Shown: positions 8,650 through 17,308 of the stretch, piece after piece
Layout of the letters: every line of letters begins with the position of its first letter
How positions within the stretch are numbered: the stretch's first letter is position 1
Source: Syntrophothermus lipocalidus DSM 12680
GTDB lineage: Bacteria; Bacillota; Syntrophomonadia; Syntrophomonadales; Syntrophothermaceae
DNA: 64,000 nt
NCBI RefSeq assembly: GCF_000092405.1
Contig: NC_014220.1
Location: forward strand, 1,550,001 to 1,614,000
Direction of reading: 5' to 3'
Translations under genes and position numbers: made by a program
The notes under the pieces: model-generated
Told to the model about the DNA's origin: nothing
Databases searched by the model: none
Seen by the model: the letters and a program-made list of their open reading frames with translations, nothing else

Positions 8650-9420
8650 TCACGGTGATGTCTCGGCAGAAGCTAAAAGCTCGGTTAAAGTTACAAACCT
8701 GTAACCCATTTTTTGGTATTCATTTATCAGTATAGGCAAAGCCTTTACTGTCAAACTCCGGTCAAGCCGGCCATCGTGGGCAAGAATGATTATTCCAGGA
8801 TGAGCCTTCCCTACTACCCTATAGGCCATGTCCCTGGGATCCCTAAAAGCGCGGTGTTCCACTCCTATGTCCCATAGAACGGTTTTCATCCCCAGCCTCT
8901 GCGCAATTTCCACAACCTGGGTATTGAATAAGCCTCGGGGTGGCCGGAAGTATCGGGGAGCGCTTCCAGCCGTAATTTCGATGACTTTCTGGGTAGTCTC
9001 CAGCTCCTTCAATATCTCCGCCCCGTTCTTTTTACCCAAATCCGGGTGAGTATAGCTGTGATTCTCTATCTCATGTCCCTCTTGTAACTCCCTCTTTACT
9101 ATATCAGGATGCCTTTGGACCGACTCGCCTACCACAAAAAAAGTAGCGTGTACGCGGTGTTGTTTTAATATGTCTAACACTTGAGGAGTATAGCGAGGAT
9201 CCGGCCCGTCATCGAAGGTTAAAGCTACCAACTTTTCCTTGGTGTGAACGTGATGTATCACCCGAGAGTCGAACCAGTACCTGAGAACGAACAGGTTTTG
9301 CCCGGAATAGATGTTGTCGGCGGGATAGGCCCATATGTTCTCCTTCAGCCAGACCCCGGTTGTGATCATCGCAGCCAAGGTAACAATCACCTGTAATATG
9401 ACCTGGCTCGTCTTGCTCAC
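8650..9420 (-). CDS. Membrane-anchored polysaccharide deacetylase (NodB domain)
   Basis: About 256 residues from the GTG at 9420 (GGAG 8 bases upstream). An N-terminal hydrophobic segment (about 4-22) works as signal anchor. The NodB domain carries the expected motifs: TFDDGPDP (catalytic Asp and metal Asp), HEIENHSYTHPD (two metal His), RPPRGLF, and a late His in IILAHDG. It should remove acetyl groups from peptidoglycan or another N-acetylated wall glycan outside the cell. First of three NodB proteins in this window. Confidence 0.93.
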   Translation of the reverse strand: MSKTSQVILQVIVTLAAMITTGVWLKENIWAYPADNIYSGQNLFVLRYWFDSRVIHHVHTKEKLVALTFDDGPDPRYTPQVLDILKQHRVHATFFVVGESVQRHPDIVKRELQEGHEIENHSYTHPDLGKKNGAEILKELETTQKVIEITAGSAPRYFRPPRGLFNTQVVEIAQRLGMKTVLWDIGVEHRAFRDPRDMAYRVVGKAHPGIIILAHDGRLDRSLTVKALPILINEYQKMGYRFVTLTELLASAETSP

Positions 9421-9540
9421 AAAAAACACTCCTATTTTGACTCGTGTTTCATGCTTGTGACTTTCTTTGCCCTATTCCTATCCCCACCAAACCGGGCGTA
9501 ACCGTACTCCCTATCTGGAAACACCAAACAGTAGACGCGT

Positions 9541-10401
9541 TTAATAAACGGCCTTGGGATAAAGCCAGGCGCTAATGGTGGCAATAACCAGCACATCTAG
9601 AACCAGTATACCGAAGCACCTCAATACTACCGGATTACCCGTGACCAGAAACGAGCGTAGCAGTTCCACCACGTACGTCAAAGGATTTACTCTGGCAATC
9701 AATTGAAGCCAGTGCGGCATAATGTCCAGTGGATAAAGGGCATTTGATGTAAAGAAAAACGGCATGGTAAATAGCTGCCCCACTCCCATGAATCGTTCTC
9801 TTGTTTTCAGCAAAGCAGCCATGCTCATGGAAAAACAGGAGAAAAACATGGCCCCCATTACAATGGTTATTAATACCCCCACAACCTGGAGCAAGCCCCA
9901 GTTCAAGTGAATACCGGCCAGTAATGTCAATAAGGCTATCAAGAACGCCTGAACCAAGGATCTTATGCCTGCGCCCAACGCCTTTCCTACCACAAAGCAG
10001 CTCCTGGGAAGCGGCAGCACGAGAAACTTCTGCATCAGTCCCAAGTCACGCTCCCAGATAATAGAGATACCGAAGAAAATGGACGTGAACATCATGGATT
10101 GGGCCAAAATCCCAGGAGTTATGAAGACCTGGTAGGAAACGTATCGATTAGAAAGAACACCGAACTTCCCAAAGGCTTGCCCGAAAATCAAAAGCCACAA
10201 CAAGGGCTGCACGGATCGCACCAATAGTTCAGTCGGATCATGCCTGATCTTTAAGAGCTCCATCTCTGCTACCGTGGTTACCCCACGCAACCAGTCCAGC
10301 ACCAGGGTCATGGGGGATGGTAAATCGGGTCGGTATTCAGCCGAGACGCCGGGCAAAGCGTCGGGTTCGCCGCAGTTCACGAAAACTTCCTCCTTCGTCA
10401 T
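9541..10401 (-). CDS. ABC-2 type transporter permease
   Basis: 286 residues with six predicted membrane helices and the ABC-2 family core (LLVRSVQPLLWLLIFGQAF, then FFTSNALYPLDIMPHWLQ). It is the membrane half of a drug or lipid exporter of the DrrB/NodJ type. The frame overlaps the ATPase gene by 65 bases if translated from the ATG at 10401; the first ~30 residues are not family-like, so a later start is possible. Forms an operon with the ATPase and a MarR regulator. Confidence 0.88.
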   Translation of the reverse strand: MTKEEVFVNCGEPDALPGVSAEYRPDLPSPMTLVLDWLRGVTTVAEMELLKIRHDPTELLVRSVQPLLWLLIFGQAFGKFGVLSNRYVSYQVFITPGILAQSMMFTSIFFGISIIWERDLGLMQKFLVLPLPRSCFVVGKALGAGIRSLVQAFLIALLTLLAGIHLNWGLLQVVGVLITIVMGAMFFSCFSMSMAALLKTRERFMGVGQLFTMPFFFTSNALYPLDIMPHWLQLIARVNPLTYVVELLRSFLVTGNPVVLRCFGILVLDVLVIATISAWLYPKAVY

Positions 10402-11161
10402 AACTCTCTTGAGTGAAAAAGCGAAATGCGTCCTCTAGAGTTGCATCTGTCCTGCCGGTAGCGCGTTTCAGCTCCTCGGGACTCCCCACCGTCACCAGTT
10501 TGCCCTGGTTCATTATCCCAACCCGGTCGCATAGTGATTCGGCTTCCTCCATATAGTGGGTAGTTATCAGTATACTGAGCGACTGGCCGGTACGGATGCC
10601 TTTAAGCATATCCCAGACTGAGCGCCGGGCAACGGGATCCAGCCCTACGGTAGGTTCATCGAGAAACAACAGGTTCGGCCGCGTAAGCAGGGCTTGCCCG
10701 ATTTCAAGCCGACGCACCATACCGCCTGAATAGTAGCGAACCAGCTGGTGGGCCGCGTCCTGAAGACCGAGGAACTGCAAAATCTCGTCTATTCTCTCTT
10801 TGCGGCACTTTCTGGGGACCCCAGAAAGCTTGGCGAAGATCATCAGATTTTCGTAGCCGGTAAGATACCCGTCGACCGAGACAGCCTGGGGCACGTAACC
10901 GATGTATCTACGGGCTAGGCTAGGTTCGGTAACAATGTTAAAGCCCATAATCCAGGCAACACCAGAAGTAGGAGGCAAAAGGGTCGTGAGCATCCGGACA
11001 GTAGTAGTCTTGCCCGCACCGTTAGGTCCTACTACCCCGAAAATCTCCCCTTCCTTCGCCGAAAAAGAAACCCCATCGACCGCCACCTTGGTTCCAAACA
11101 CCCTGCTCAAGCCTTCTACCCGCAGAGTGTATGCGCCGCTATCCTCGCCGTTTTTTACCAA
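10337..11161 (-). CDS. ABC transporter ATPase (DrrA-type)
   Basis: 274 residues, TTG start with GGGAGGG in front. Walker A GPNGAGKTTT, signature YYSGGMVRRLEIGQA, Walker B LLFLDEPTVGLD and H-loop TTHYMEEAE are all intact. The family powers ABC-2 exporters of antibiotics, lipids or polysaccharides. It overlaps the upstream marR-like gene by 23 bases, implying translational coupling, and the permease follows. Confidence 0.93.
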   Translation of the reverse strand: MVKNGEDSGAYTLRVEGLSRVFGTKVAVDGVSFSAKEGEIFGVVGPNGAGKTTTVRMLTTLLPPTSGVAWIMGFNIVTEPSLARRYIGYVPQAVSVDGYLTGYENLMIFAKLSGVPRKCRKERIDEILQFLGLQDAAHQLVRYYSGGMVRRLEIGQALLTRPNLLFLDEPTVGLDPVARRSVWDMLKGIRTGQSLSILITTHYMEEAESLCDRVGIMNQGKLVTVGSPEELKRATGRTDATLEDAFRFFTQESYDEGGSFRELRRTRRFARRLG

Positions 11162-11663
11162 GCCTATCCCTCCCGCAGCAAGGCCCTTCCAGGTCTGCCC
11201 CGTCTCGGCATTTTCCTTTGGTCCTTATAATAACATTCAGCCCATTCAACAGAGCCATAAGATTCTCATTCAAGGCATCCAGGTTTAGGCTGTCGCCTTG
11301 AGCAACTGCTTCTCTTAAGATGAAGGCTCGGTACTCGAAAACCTGCCTGCACAGTTCTTGCCCTTTTGGGTTGGGAGCAAGGTACACCGAGCGCCGGTCC
11401 GATTCTTTCCGCCAGCGGTTTATCAGCCCAGCTTCCACGAGGCCATCCACCAAACCGGTCAGCGTGGCCGGAGCCATTCCTAATCGCTTTTGGATGTCCC
11501 CCATGGTTGTAGGGTGATTTTCGTTTACGTCTTGAAGAACAATAAACCGGGCCATAGTAAGCCCCTGCTCGGAAAGAAACTTCCTGGTGTACAGGTTGAT
11601 CCTCTGAAATACCCGCCACAGTATCTGCTGTAGTTCCTGAACCTTGTCAAATGATTCGCTCAT
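11139..11663 (-). CDS. MarR-family transcriptional regulator
   Basis: 174 residues with a winged-helix core: MARFIVLQDVNENHPTTMGD, then MAPATLTGLVDGLVEAGLI for the recognition helix, then RKESDRRSVYLAPNPKG for the wing. It is the first gene of a three-gene operon with an ABC-2 exporter, the classical arrangement in which a MarR protein represses an efflux pump until a ligand binds. A palindrome lies just upstream of its start. Confidence 0.93.
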   Translation of the reverse strand: MSESFDKVQELQQILWRVFQRINLYTRKFLSEQGLTMARFIVLQDVNENHPTTMGDIQKRLGMAPATLTGLVDGLVEAGLINRWRKESDRRSVYLAPNPKGQELCRQVFEYRAFILREAVAQGDSLNLDALNENLMALLNGLNVIIRTKGKCRDGADLEGPCCGRDRLGKKRRG

Positions 11664-11680
11664 TATTTAGCCTCCCGTAT

Positions 11681-11696
11681 ATTTAGGAAACCAAAT
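11681..11696. promoter_or_regulatory. Possible MarR operator
   Basis: An imperfect palindrome ATTTAGGAAACCAAAT lies about 18 bases upstream of the marR-like start, overlapping the likely promoter region. The place suits autorepression. Only the arms are symmetrical, so this is tentative. Confidence 0.35.
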
Positions 11697-11794
11697 TATT
11701 AGTCCGCTGTCAAGCTGGTAGGTTACAGAAAAATGCGCCGAACCCGGTACAGGGGGTTTCTTTGAACTAGCAAACCGGAACTGGAGAAAACCGC

Positions 11795-14641
11795 TTAACT
11801 GTCGGGTTGAAGCCGAGCAGCAGGTGGCGGTTTCGCCTCCGTCAATTTAGGAGAAGAAGATTCGTTGCCCCCTTTTGGCGCATCTGCATTGCGTATTTCT
11901 ACCACGTAGATAACCCGGGGCGCAGCCACAACCCGAGGAAATATCATTCGAGACTTGACAGAATATGTTCTTCCCTCCGGTATGTAGTTCTTAATCTCAC
12001 TGTATGTTTGCTGGCTTAGGACCGCAATCAGCTTTCTGCGGGAATAACGGCCTACCGTTTTCACCCAAGTCACCCTTACCTGAGCTGCTTCTCTCCCGCT
12101 CTTGTCCGAAACCAACACATAACTTTGATGGCTCAAAGTAAGCAGGTACGGTAATGGCTGATTTTCTAAAGGCAACCGCTGGTCAAGCAATACCACGCTG
12201 TTGCTCCCAGCTTCCTCGTCCACGATGGACATCACCTTCAAGGCCGCGCGATTTGACAGGTTAGTGGAATCCAAACGCCGGCAGTAAGTATAAAATGGTA
12301 TGACCTGACAGCCTATCACCAATAACAAAACGGCTGTTACCGGTGCCGCGATTGTTTTCGTGTTAACAACTACATCCTTCAGTTTCTGCCTTACGAAAAA
12401 GGCACCGGTTACCAAGCCCAGCGATATTAGCACCACAGCGCAGATAACTTCCGGCATAATATAGCGCGTAGCCAGATAGAAGGTGTAGCGATGATTTATC
12501 CAAGGAATGACGAGTATCCCTGAAAGCAGCATACTCAGCAGCAATCGCTCTCCTTGGCGGTAAGCAAAACAGCATCCGGCCAGAAGCAACACAGATGCCA
12601 ACACCAGTAAGGGGTTTTGTAGATATTCCCACAGATGGTTGTGACTAGCATACGTCGAACTTACGGCTCGCATCAATTCGACCAAGAGCTGGGTAAGGTT
12701 AACCAGGAATGAATGCAGTCCCGGATGATGTTCCAAGGCATAACCTTTGTGGGAAAGCCAAGTAATGCTGCCGCCACGCGAAATAATGTTGTAATAAATC
12801 ATGTTGGCATAGCCAGCTATAAAAACCACCACTGCAGCCGCGTACCATCGCGCGGTTAGTTGGGTTTTGCGGCGAAAGGCAGGGGAAAATACATAGACAG
12901 CTGCTGCTAAAACATAAATAATCGCCGAGGAATGGGTTTGCAGAGTGGCGGCCCACAAAAGCGCGGCTGCCAGCAACCACTTACCGTTCTTTTCGTCTTT
13001 AGCCTTCAGCGTTGCCAGCAGAGCCAGGGAAAAGAAAAATGGAGTGGTGCTGTTGGCCCAAGCCATATGCGTAACCAGCATGTGCATTCCGTTGGTCAGT
13101 AAAAGTGCAGCTGCTAAAATGCCTGTATACCGGTCAAACATTCTTTTCCCTAGAAAGTAAACAACGACCACAGTTAAAGCCCCAGTTACTGCGACGTATA
13201 AACGGGGAAGGTATATGTTAGGGCCAAACAGCTTAAAAAGTCCTGCCAGGACGTAGTTATGCATGGCTCCAATATCGTGAGCCACATTGTGCAACGGCAG
13301 AATCTGGCCCCGGTATATAGCGTATGCCAAATTTACCTCTTTCAGTTCATCTATATACCGCGGAACCTGCCACAACCAAGGCAAGCGCACCGCCAGGGCG
13401 GTTGCGAACAACATCACCGCAATCAACAGCTCCGTAAGGCAGTTGCCTCTGTCGGGTAACCCGTACACGTTCATCTCTAGAGCTAGCCGGACCCTAAAGA
13501 CATCCCAGGTCATTTGCAGTGGTGCCAGCAGACGGTTTACGCTTGATCCCTCACAGTCCACTGCTGTAACCGGAACTAACACCAGGTCGAAATTCAGTGC
13601 CCGCACCAGCGCCAAAACCTCCACATCAAAGGCAAACCTGTTCACTCGTTGACGCCCAAACACCTCGCGGGCTGTTGCCTGAGTAAAGCCTTTCAAACCG
13701 CACTGCGAATCCCTTATTCCCGGCAGAACCAAAGCCTGAACCAGCAGATTGAAAGCGCGTCCCATTAGGTGGCGCAGAGCTTTTTCATTTCTTAACCGCT
13801 TGCCACGTCCGGCATTACGACAGCCTGCAGCTACTTGGTGCCCTTCTCGTAAGGCCGTCACTATCTGTTCAATGTGTTCGACGGAGAACGTCTCGTCCGC
13901 GTCAGTATAAACCACATACTCTCCTCGAGAAGCCAAAACTCCGGTCCTTACTGCCGCTCCCTTGCCCAGATTACGCGGGTGGCTGATGCACCTGATTATC
14001 GGGTACTCCAGGGCCAACATCTCGGCCAAATCCCTGGTATTATCTGTGCTGCCGTCGTTTACAACAATAATCTCCACCGGAAAACGCCGCGGTGCTAATT
14101 CAGCCAAGCGCTTCAAGCGTCCTGGCAAGCGTGATTTCTCATTATAAGCGGGGATCACAATGCTGACCAGGCCAGGCATTACTTCTGGAGCCAGTCGCAC
14201 TGTACCGTCTGCTTCATCAGTCTCAGTAGAAACAAAAACCCACAGCCGATAGGCCGCGAAGTTCCATGTCGCGGAGAACACGGTTCCCAGCAACTTGCCG
14301 GCGTTGAGCACGATGTACACAGGAAGAGGTATCCAATATACCAGCGCGGAAATACCGCTGACCACCGCACTATTGATGAGCATACCGACAATAGTGGCCG
14401 GTATAAACCGAACTATCTCTTTAGGCGCATGCTTCCCCCTGGTTTGAAAGGTCCAGCGTCGGTTCATGAAATAGCTGTTGGCGGCCGCAGCACCAACAGC
14501 CACGATGTTTATCAGACCGACCTGCCAACCACTGCGTGCGCCGGTGAAAAAAACCAAAATATTGAACAGCCCGAAATCGATGAAGGTGTTGACTACCCCG
14601 GTAATGCTGAAGCGAACCAGTTGTCTGCACAAATCTCTCAT
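11795..14641 (-). CDS. Three-domain glycan-transfer protein: GtrA + GT2 + GT39-like
   Basis: 948 residues combining three units usually encoded separately. Residues ~5-140 form a four-helix GtrA domain (polyprenyl-phosphate sugar handling). Residues ~155-390 form a DPM1-like GT2 glycosyltransferase (SIVIPAYNEK, VNDGSTDNT, YTDADETF). Residues ~405-890 are a polytopic GT39/ArnT-like transferase starting RLPWLWQVPRYIDELKE with the family's early acidic residue. The likely scheme is synthesis of polyprenyl-P-sugar, its flipping, and sugar transfer outside the cell. The C-terminus is polar and proline-rich. The acceptor is unknown. Confidence 0.85.
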   Translation of the reverse strand: MRDLCRQLVRFSITGVVNTFIDFGLFNILVFFTGARSGWQVGLINIVAVGAAAANSYFMNRRWTFQTRGKHAPKEIVRFIPATIVGMLINSAVVSGISALVYWIPLPVYIVLNAGKLLGTVFSATWNFAAYRLWVFVSTETDEADGTVRLAPEVMPGLVSIVIPAYNEKSRLPGRLKRLAELAPRRFPVEIIVVNDGSTDNTRDLAEMLALEYPIIRCISHPRNLGKGAAVRTGVLASRGEYVVYTDADETFSVEHIEQIVTALREGHQVAAGCRNAGRGKRLRNEKALRHLMGRAFNLLVQALVLPGIRDSQCGLKGFTQATAREVFGRQRVNRFAFDVEVLALVRALNFDLVLVPVTAVDCEGSSVNRLLAPLQMTWDVFRVRLALEMNVYGLPDRGNCLTELLIAVMLFATALAVRLPWLWQVPRYIDELKEVNLAYAIYRGQILPLHNVAHDIGAMHNYVLAGLFKLFGPNIYLPRLYVAVTGALTVVVVYFLGKRMFDRYTGILAAALLLTNGMHMLVTHMAWANSTTPFFFSLALLATLKAKDEKNGKWLLAAALLWAATLQTHSSAIIYVLAAAVYVFSPAFRRKTQLTARWYAAAVVVFIAGYANMIYYNIISRGGSITWLSHKGYALEHHPGLHSFLVNLTQLLVELMRAVSSTYASHNHLWEYLQNPLLVLASVLLLAGCCFAYRQGERLLLSMLLSGILVIPWINHRYTFYLATRYIMPEVICAVVLISLGLVTGAFFVRQKLKDVVVNTKTIAAPVTAVLLLVIGCQVIPFYTYCRRLDSTNLSNRAALKVMSIVDEEAGSNSVVLLDQRLPLENQPLPYLLTLSHQSYVLVSDKSGREAAQVRVTWVKTVGRYSRRKLIAVLSQQTYSEIKNYIPEGRTYSVKSRMIFPRVVAAPRVIYVVEIRNADAPKGGNESSSPKLTEAKPPPAARLQPDS

Positions 14642-14696
14642 AAGGATTTCCGCCTGAACCGTGTCTTCGTAGGAGACGATAGAAAAAGCGGCTTTA

Positions 14697-14810
14697 CTAC
14701 CTCCTCAAATGTCCTTTGAAGCTAGTCTCGTGTATCGACCGGTTGCTTTTCCTCAGGGTCTGTTTGACGAGGATCAATATCAACTCCCACGGACCAACGT
14801 TCCCAAACAT
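14697..14810 (-). pseudogene. Truncated tatA-like gene
   Basis: Starts with a strong ribosome site (AAAGGAGG) and MFGNVGPWELILILV, the unmistakable N-terminus of TatA/TatE, the pore subunit of twin-arginine export. After residue 15 the sequence departs from the family (KQTLRKSNRS) and stops at 37 codons, so most of the membrane helix, the hinge and the amphipathic helix are missing. Best read as a remnant from a deletion or rearrangement; a functional tatA must lie elsewhere because a Tat substrate is encoded at 39239-39598. Confidence 0.65.
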
Positions 14811-14836
14811 AGGGTATCCTCCTTTTTACTCACTAA

Positions 14837-14869
14837 TACAGCCGGAGCAGGATACTTGCTCCGGCTGTA
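14837..14869. terminator. Strong inverted repeat, probable terminator
   Basis: A perfect 13-bp stem (TACAGCCGGAGCA / TGCTCCGGCTGTA) with a 7-base loop. On the plus side CTTTAGTTTTC follows; on the minus side the T run is weak. It lies just upstream of the tatA remnant and may have closed a lost upstream gene. Confidence 0.55.
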
Positions 14870-15326
14870 CTTTAGTTTTCCGCATTATCCCTCTTCACAC
14901 TACTTCTTGACAGGCTTTACTGCTTTCTTCGCTTTCACTTTGACGATTTTGTGCCGGTCTTCGACTGCCTTTTTTAGGACGCATTGACTTTTCAAGTAAA
15001 GGGAATACGCGAAGCAAAAAGGGGTTCCGAAAGACAAAGACGGCTATGAACAGACACAAAGTGAATAACGAAGAGGCGATCGGCGGGCTAAGGAACTTAG
15101 AACAATCACCGTATAACAGGAACCAGTGCTTTCCCTATCCTGCTCGACGCGTTTCGATGTTTCCCTGCCATGTTGCCATTCGTAAAGTCAAAAACTGACT
15201 AATTGTGTAGAACCATTGAGCCAGAGCAAGGCTCCCGTTAAATGGTATTGATTGTAATGCCTCAATAATTTCTTATCGGGTGCTGGGGAGGTAAGGACTA
15301 CCACAACTGCTTCGATCAGTCTTAAT

Positions 15327-15416
15327 ATGGAAGTATTGGATGCCCAAGCTACCGAACAGCTGCAAGCAAAACGCTACGAGCGCACAGGCGAACGTTCGGG
15401 TCACCTTCAAAAATAA
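15327..15416 (+). pseudogene. Mutator (IS256)-type transposase fragment
   Basis: A 29-codon open stretch containing EQLQAKRYERTGERSGHLQ, close to the conserved N-terminal segment of IS256/mutator transposases (typically LGA-x-RYERTEERxGYRNGY). No DDE catalytic core or terminal inverted repeats are visible. Best read as a small relic of an insertion sequence. Confidence 0.5.
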
Positions 15417-15490
15417 ACCCATGTTACTGGAAGGATTTCCAGGGATAATCAGTTTCAAAATGAGATATCTTAAAACAGGAGGTGATAACG

Positions 15491-16351
15491 GTGCGGGCTC
15501 TCTGGAGAGGTTCCATCAGTTTCGGCCTGGTAAACGTGCCGGTAAGAATGTATGCGGCCACCGAGCGGAAAAGCGTAAGCTTCCGACAGATCCATAGGGA
15601 ATGCGGCACTCCCATACGCTACGAGAAGGTATGCCCGGCGTGCAACCGGAAGGTCGAGGAAGATGAGATAGCTCGGGGTTACGAATACGAAAAGGGAAGG
15701 TTTGTAATAATCGAGGACAAGGACCTGGAAGCCATACCCGACGAAACCACCCGCACCATCGATATTATAGATTTTGTGGACCTTAAAGAAATAGACCCGG
15801 TATATTTTGATCACTCCTATTTTCTCGGGCCCGAGGAAACCGGGCAAAAGGCTTACCTCCTGCTCTTTGAAGCCCTGAGAAAAACTGGAAAAATCGCCAT
15901 AGCAAAAGTCACGATCCGAGCCAAACAGAGCCTGGCGTGCCTGAGGCCTTACGGTGAAAACCAGCTGGTGATAGAGACCATGTTTTATCCCGACGAGGTC
16001 CGGGATGCGGGGGAAATAACCGTCTCGCCGGGAATAAAGCTGCATGAAAACGAAATCAAAATGGCGGTGCAGCTTATCGATTCCCTAGCTGCCGAATTCA
16101 GGCCCGAAAAATACACCGACGAGTACAGGAAGGCCCTGCTCGATATAATAAGGGCCAAAGTGGAGGGCCAGGAGATAAAAATACCCGCTCCCCGGGAGGA
16201 GAAGGTTGTGGACCTCATGGAAGCCCTGAAGGCGAGCCTGGCCATGGTGGAAGAGGAAAAAGGAAAAAACAGACTGCCGGCCGGGGCAGGAAAAAGAGGG
16301 CCACTTCATAACCCCAGTTCCACCCGCTTGATGACCGGGTGTCTGAGATAA
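15491..16351 (+). CDS. ku: Ku protein (bacterial NHEJ), frame disturbed at the 3' end
   Basis: Start at the GTG at 15491, 6 bases after GGAGGTG; MRALWRGSISFGLVNVPVRM is the standard Ku N-terminus. The ring-forming DNA-end-binding core is complete (YFLGPEETGQKAYLLL, LRPYGENQLVIETM). As sequenced, the frame runs 46 bases into the 3' end of the ligase gene on the other strand. A shift of one base at A-AAA-AAC (16264-16270) would instead give the lysine/arginine-rich tail typical of bacterial Ku and a TAA at 16309-16311. Ku recruits the ligase and polymerase encoded next door to double-strand breaks. Confidence 0.92.
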   Translation: MRALWRGSISFGLVNVPVRMYAATERKSVSFRQIHRECGTPIRYEKVCPACNRKVEEDEIARGYEYEKGRFVIIEDKDLEAIPDETTRTIDIIDFVDLKEIDPVYFDHSYFLGPEETGQKAYLLLFEALRKTGKIAIAKVTIRAKQSLACLRPYGENQLVIETMFYPDEVRDAGEITVSPGIKLHENEIKMAVQLIDSLAAEFRPEKYTDEYRKALLDIIRAKVEGQEIKIPAPREEKVVDLMEALKASLAMVEEEKGKNRLPAGAGKRGPLHNPSSTRLMTGCLR

Positions 16352-17244
16352 CCTTTCTCCGTGTAGTCGTAAAATTCCACTTCAACGGAAGCTGACGGTA
16401 GTACCCATACGAGATTTTCCCTTCTTTCCACGGCGGGCGGATTGACGAAGGGACAGGTATTTTCGGCCCTCCGGGATAGAAAGTCGTAAAGAGCCCTGCC
16501 CGTTTCCTCATCGAGGCCGCTGGAAGCCCGGCCTATATAGATTAAGTCCCCTTCCACAAGCTGGCCGAGAAAGAGGGACCGCACCTGCTTCCCTTCTGCT
16601 ACAAACCCCCCCACCAGGGCGGTGGTCCGCTGGCGGTTTTTAATTTTAAGCCATTTTGCACTTTTCTTTCCGATCTGGTAGGTACTTTCCAGTCTTTTGG
16701 CCACTATGCCCTCCAGACCCTTTTCCCTGACGATTGCAAAAAGGGCCTTCCCACGTCCCTTGAAGGTATCGGTTACCACCACCGGGTCCGAAGATTTTAA
16801 GGTGGATCTCAATATCCCGTCCCGCTGCCAAAAGGGAAGGTCCGCCAGGCACTTATCTTTTAGGTACAGGATGTCAAAGACCACATAGGTCACCGGTATT
16901 CTGGTGGCCAGGTGGTTTATGGTGCGCGCGTCGGTGGCCCGGTCACGCCTCATCAGCTGGTGGAAATTGGGCTTATCGCCGGAAAGGGTTACGATTTCCC
17001 CGTCCAGCACGGCGCTTGTGCCCCTAAGGGCCTCCTTCAACGCATCGGCCACTTCGGGATACTGGGCGGTGCGCTTTTTCATCTTCCGGTTGAAAAGTTC
17101 CACCGGCCCGTCCAGGTGGGCTATTATCCTTGTTCCGTCCCACTTTATCTGAAAACCGTAGTTTTCATCGTCAAAGGCCTCCGGGTGGAAGACCGGTTCC
17201 ATGGGAATGAAGGGGGTTCCCGGCTTTATCACAGGCATCACCAT
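16306..17244 (-). CDS. ligD: ATP-dependent DNA ligase (LigD ligase domain, stand-alone)
   Basis: 312 residues. Motif I is KWDGTR with the adenylated lysine; VLDGEIV (motif III), LEGIVAKRL (motif IV) and KWLKIKN (motif V) follow. A C-terminal OB fold ends EVEFYDYTEKGYLRHPVIKR, the usual LigD finish. The polymerase and phosphoesterase domains of multidomain LigD are absent; the polymerase is a separate divergent gene at 17309. It seals broken ends in NHEJ. Tail-to-tail with ku. Confidence 0.93.
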   Translation of the reverse strand: MVMPVIKPGTPFIPMEPVFHPEAFDDENYGFQIKWDGTRIIAHLDGPVELFNRKMKKRTAQYPEVADALKEALRGTSAVLDGEIVTLSGDKPNFHQLMRRDRATDARTINHLATRIPVTYVVFDILYLKDKCLADLPFWQRDGILRSTLKSSDPVVVTDTFKGRGKALFAIVREKGLEGIVAKRLESTYQIGKKSAKWLKIKNRQRTTALVGGFVAEGKQVRSLFLGQLVEGDLIYIGRASSGLDEETGRALYDFLSRRAENTCPFVNPPAVERRENLVWVLPSASVEVEFYDYTEKGYLRHPVIKRVELGL

Positions 17245-17308
17245 ACATATTCTGCCCCTTTCATAAAGAATAAAGAAACAAGGTAAATACTATAGTAGTA
17301 TTGGGAAG

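Larger units (their letters stand above)
14642..15490. other. Gene-poor debris region before ku
   Basis: About 850 bases without an intact gene. It holds a truncated tatA start (14697-14810), a strong 13-bp inverted repeat (14837-14869), and a fragment resembling a mutator-type transposase (15327-15416), each listed separately. A small basic frame on the minus strand ending near 14905 was seen but has no ribosome site. Together these suggest past insertions and deletions. Confidence 0.6.

Noticed and set aside
14820-15010. A small basic minus-strand frame ending AKKAVKPVKK near 14905
   Set aside because: No ribosome site, no recognisable family, and an in-frame stop shortly upstream; treated as debris.
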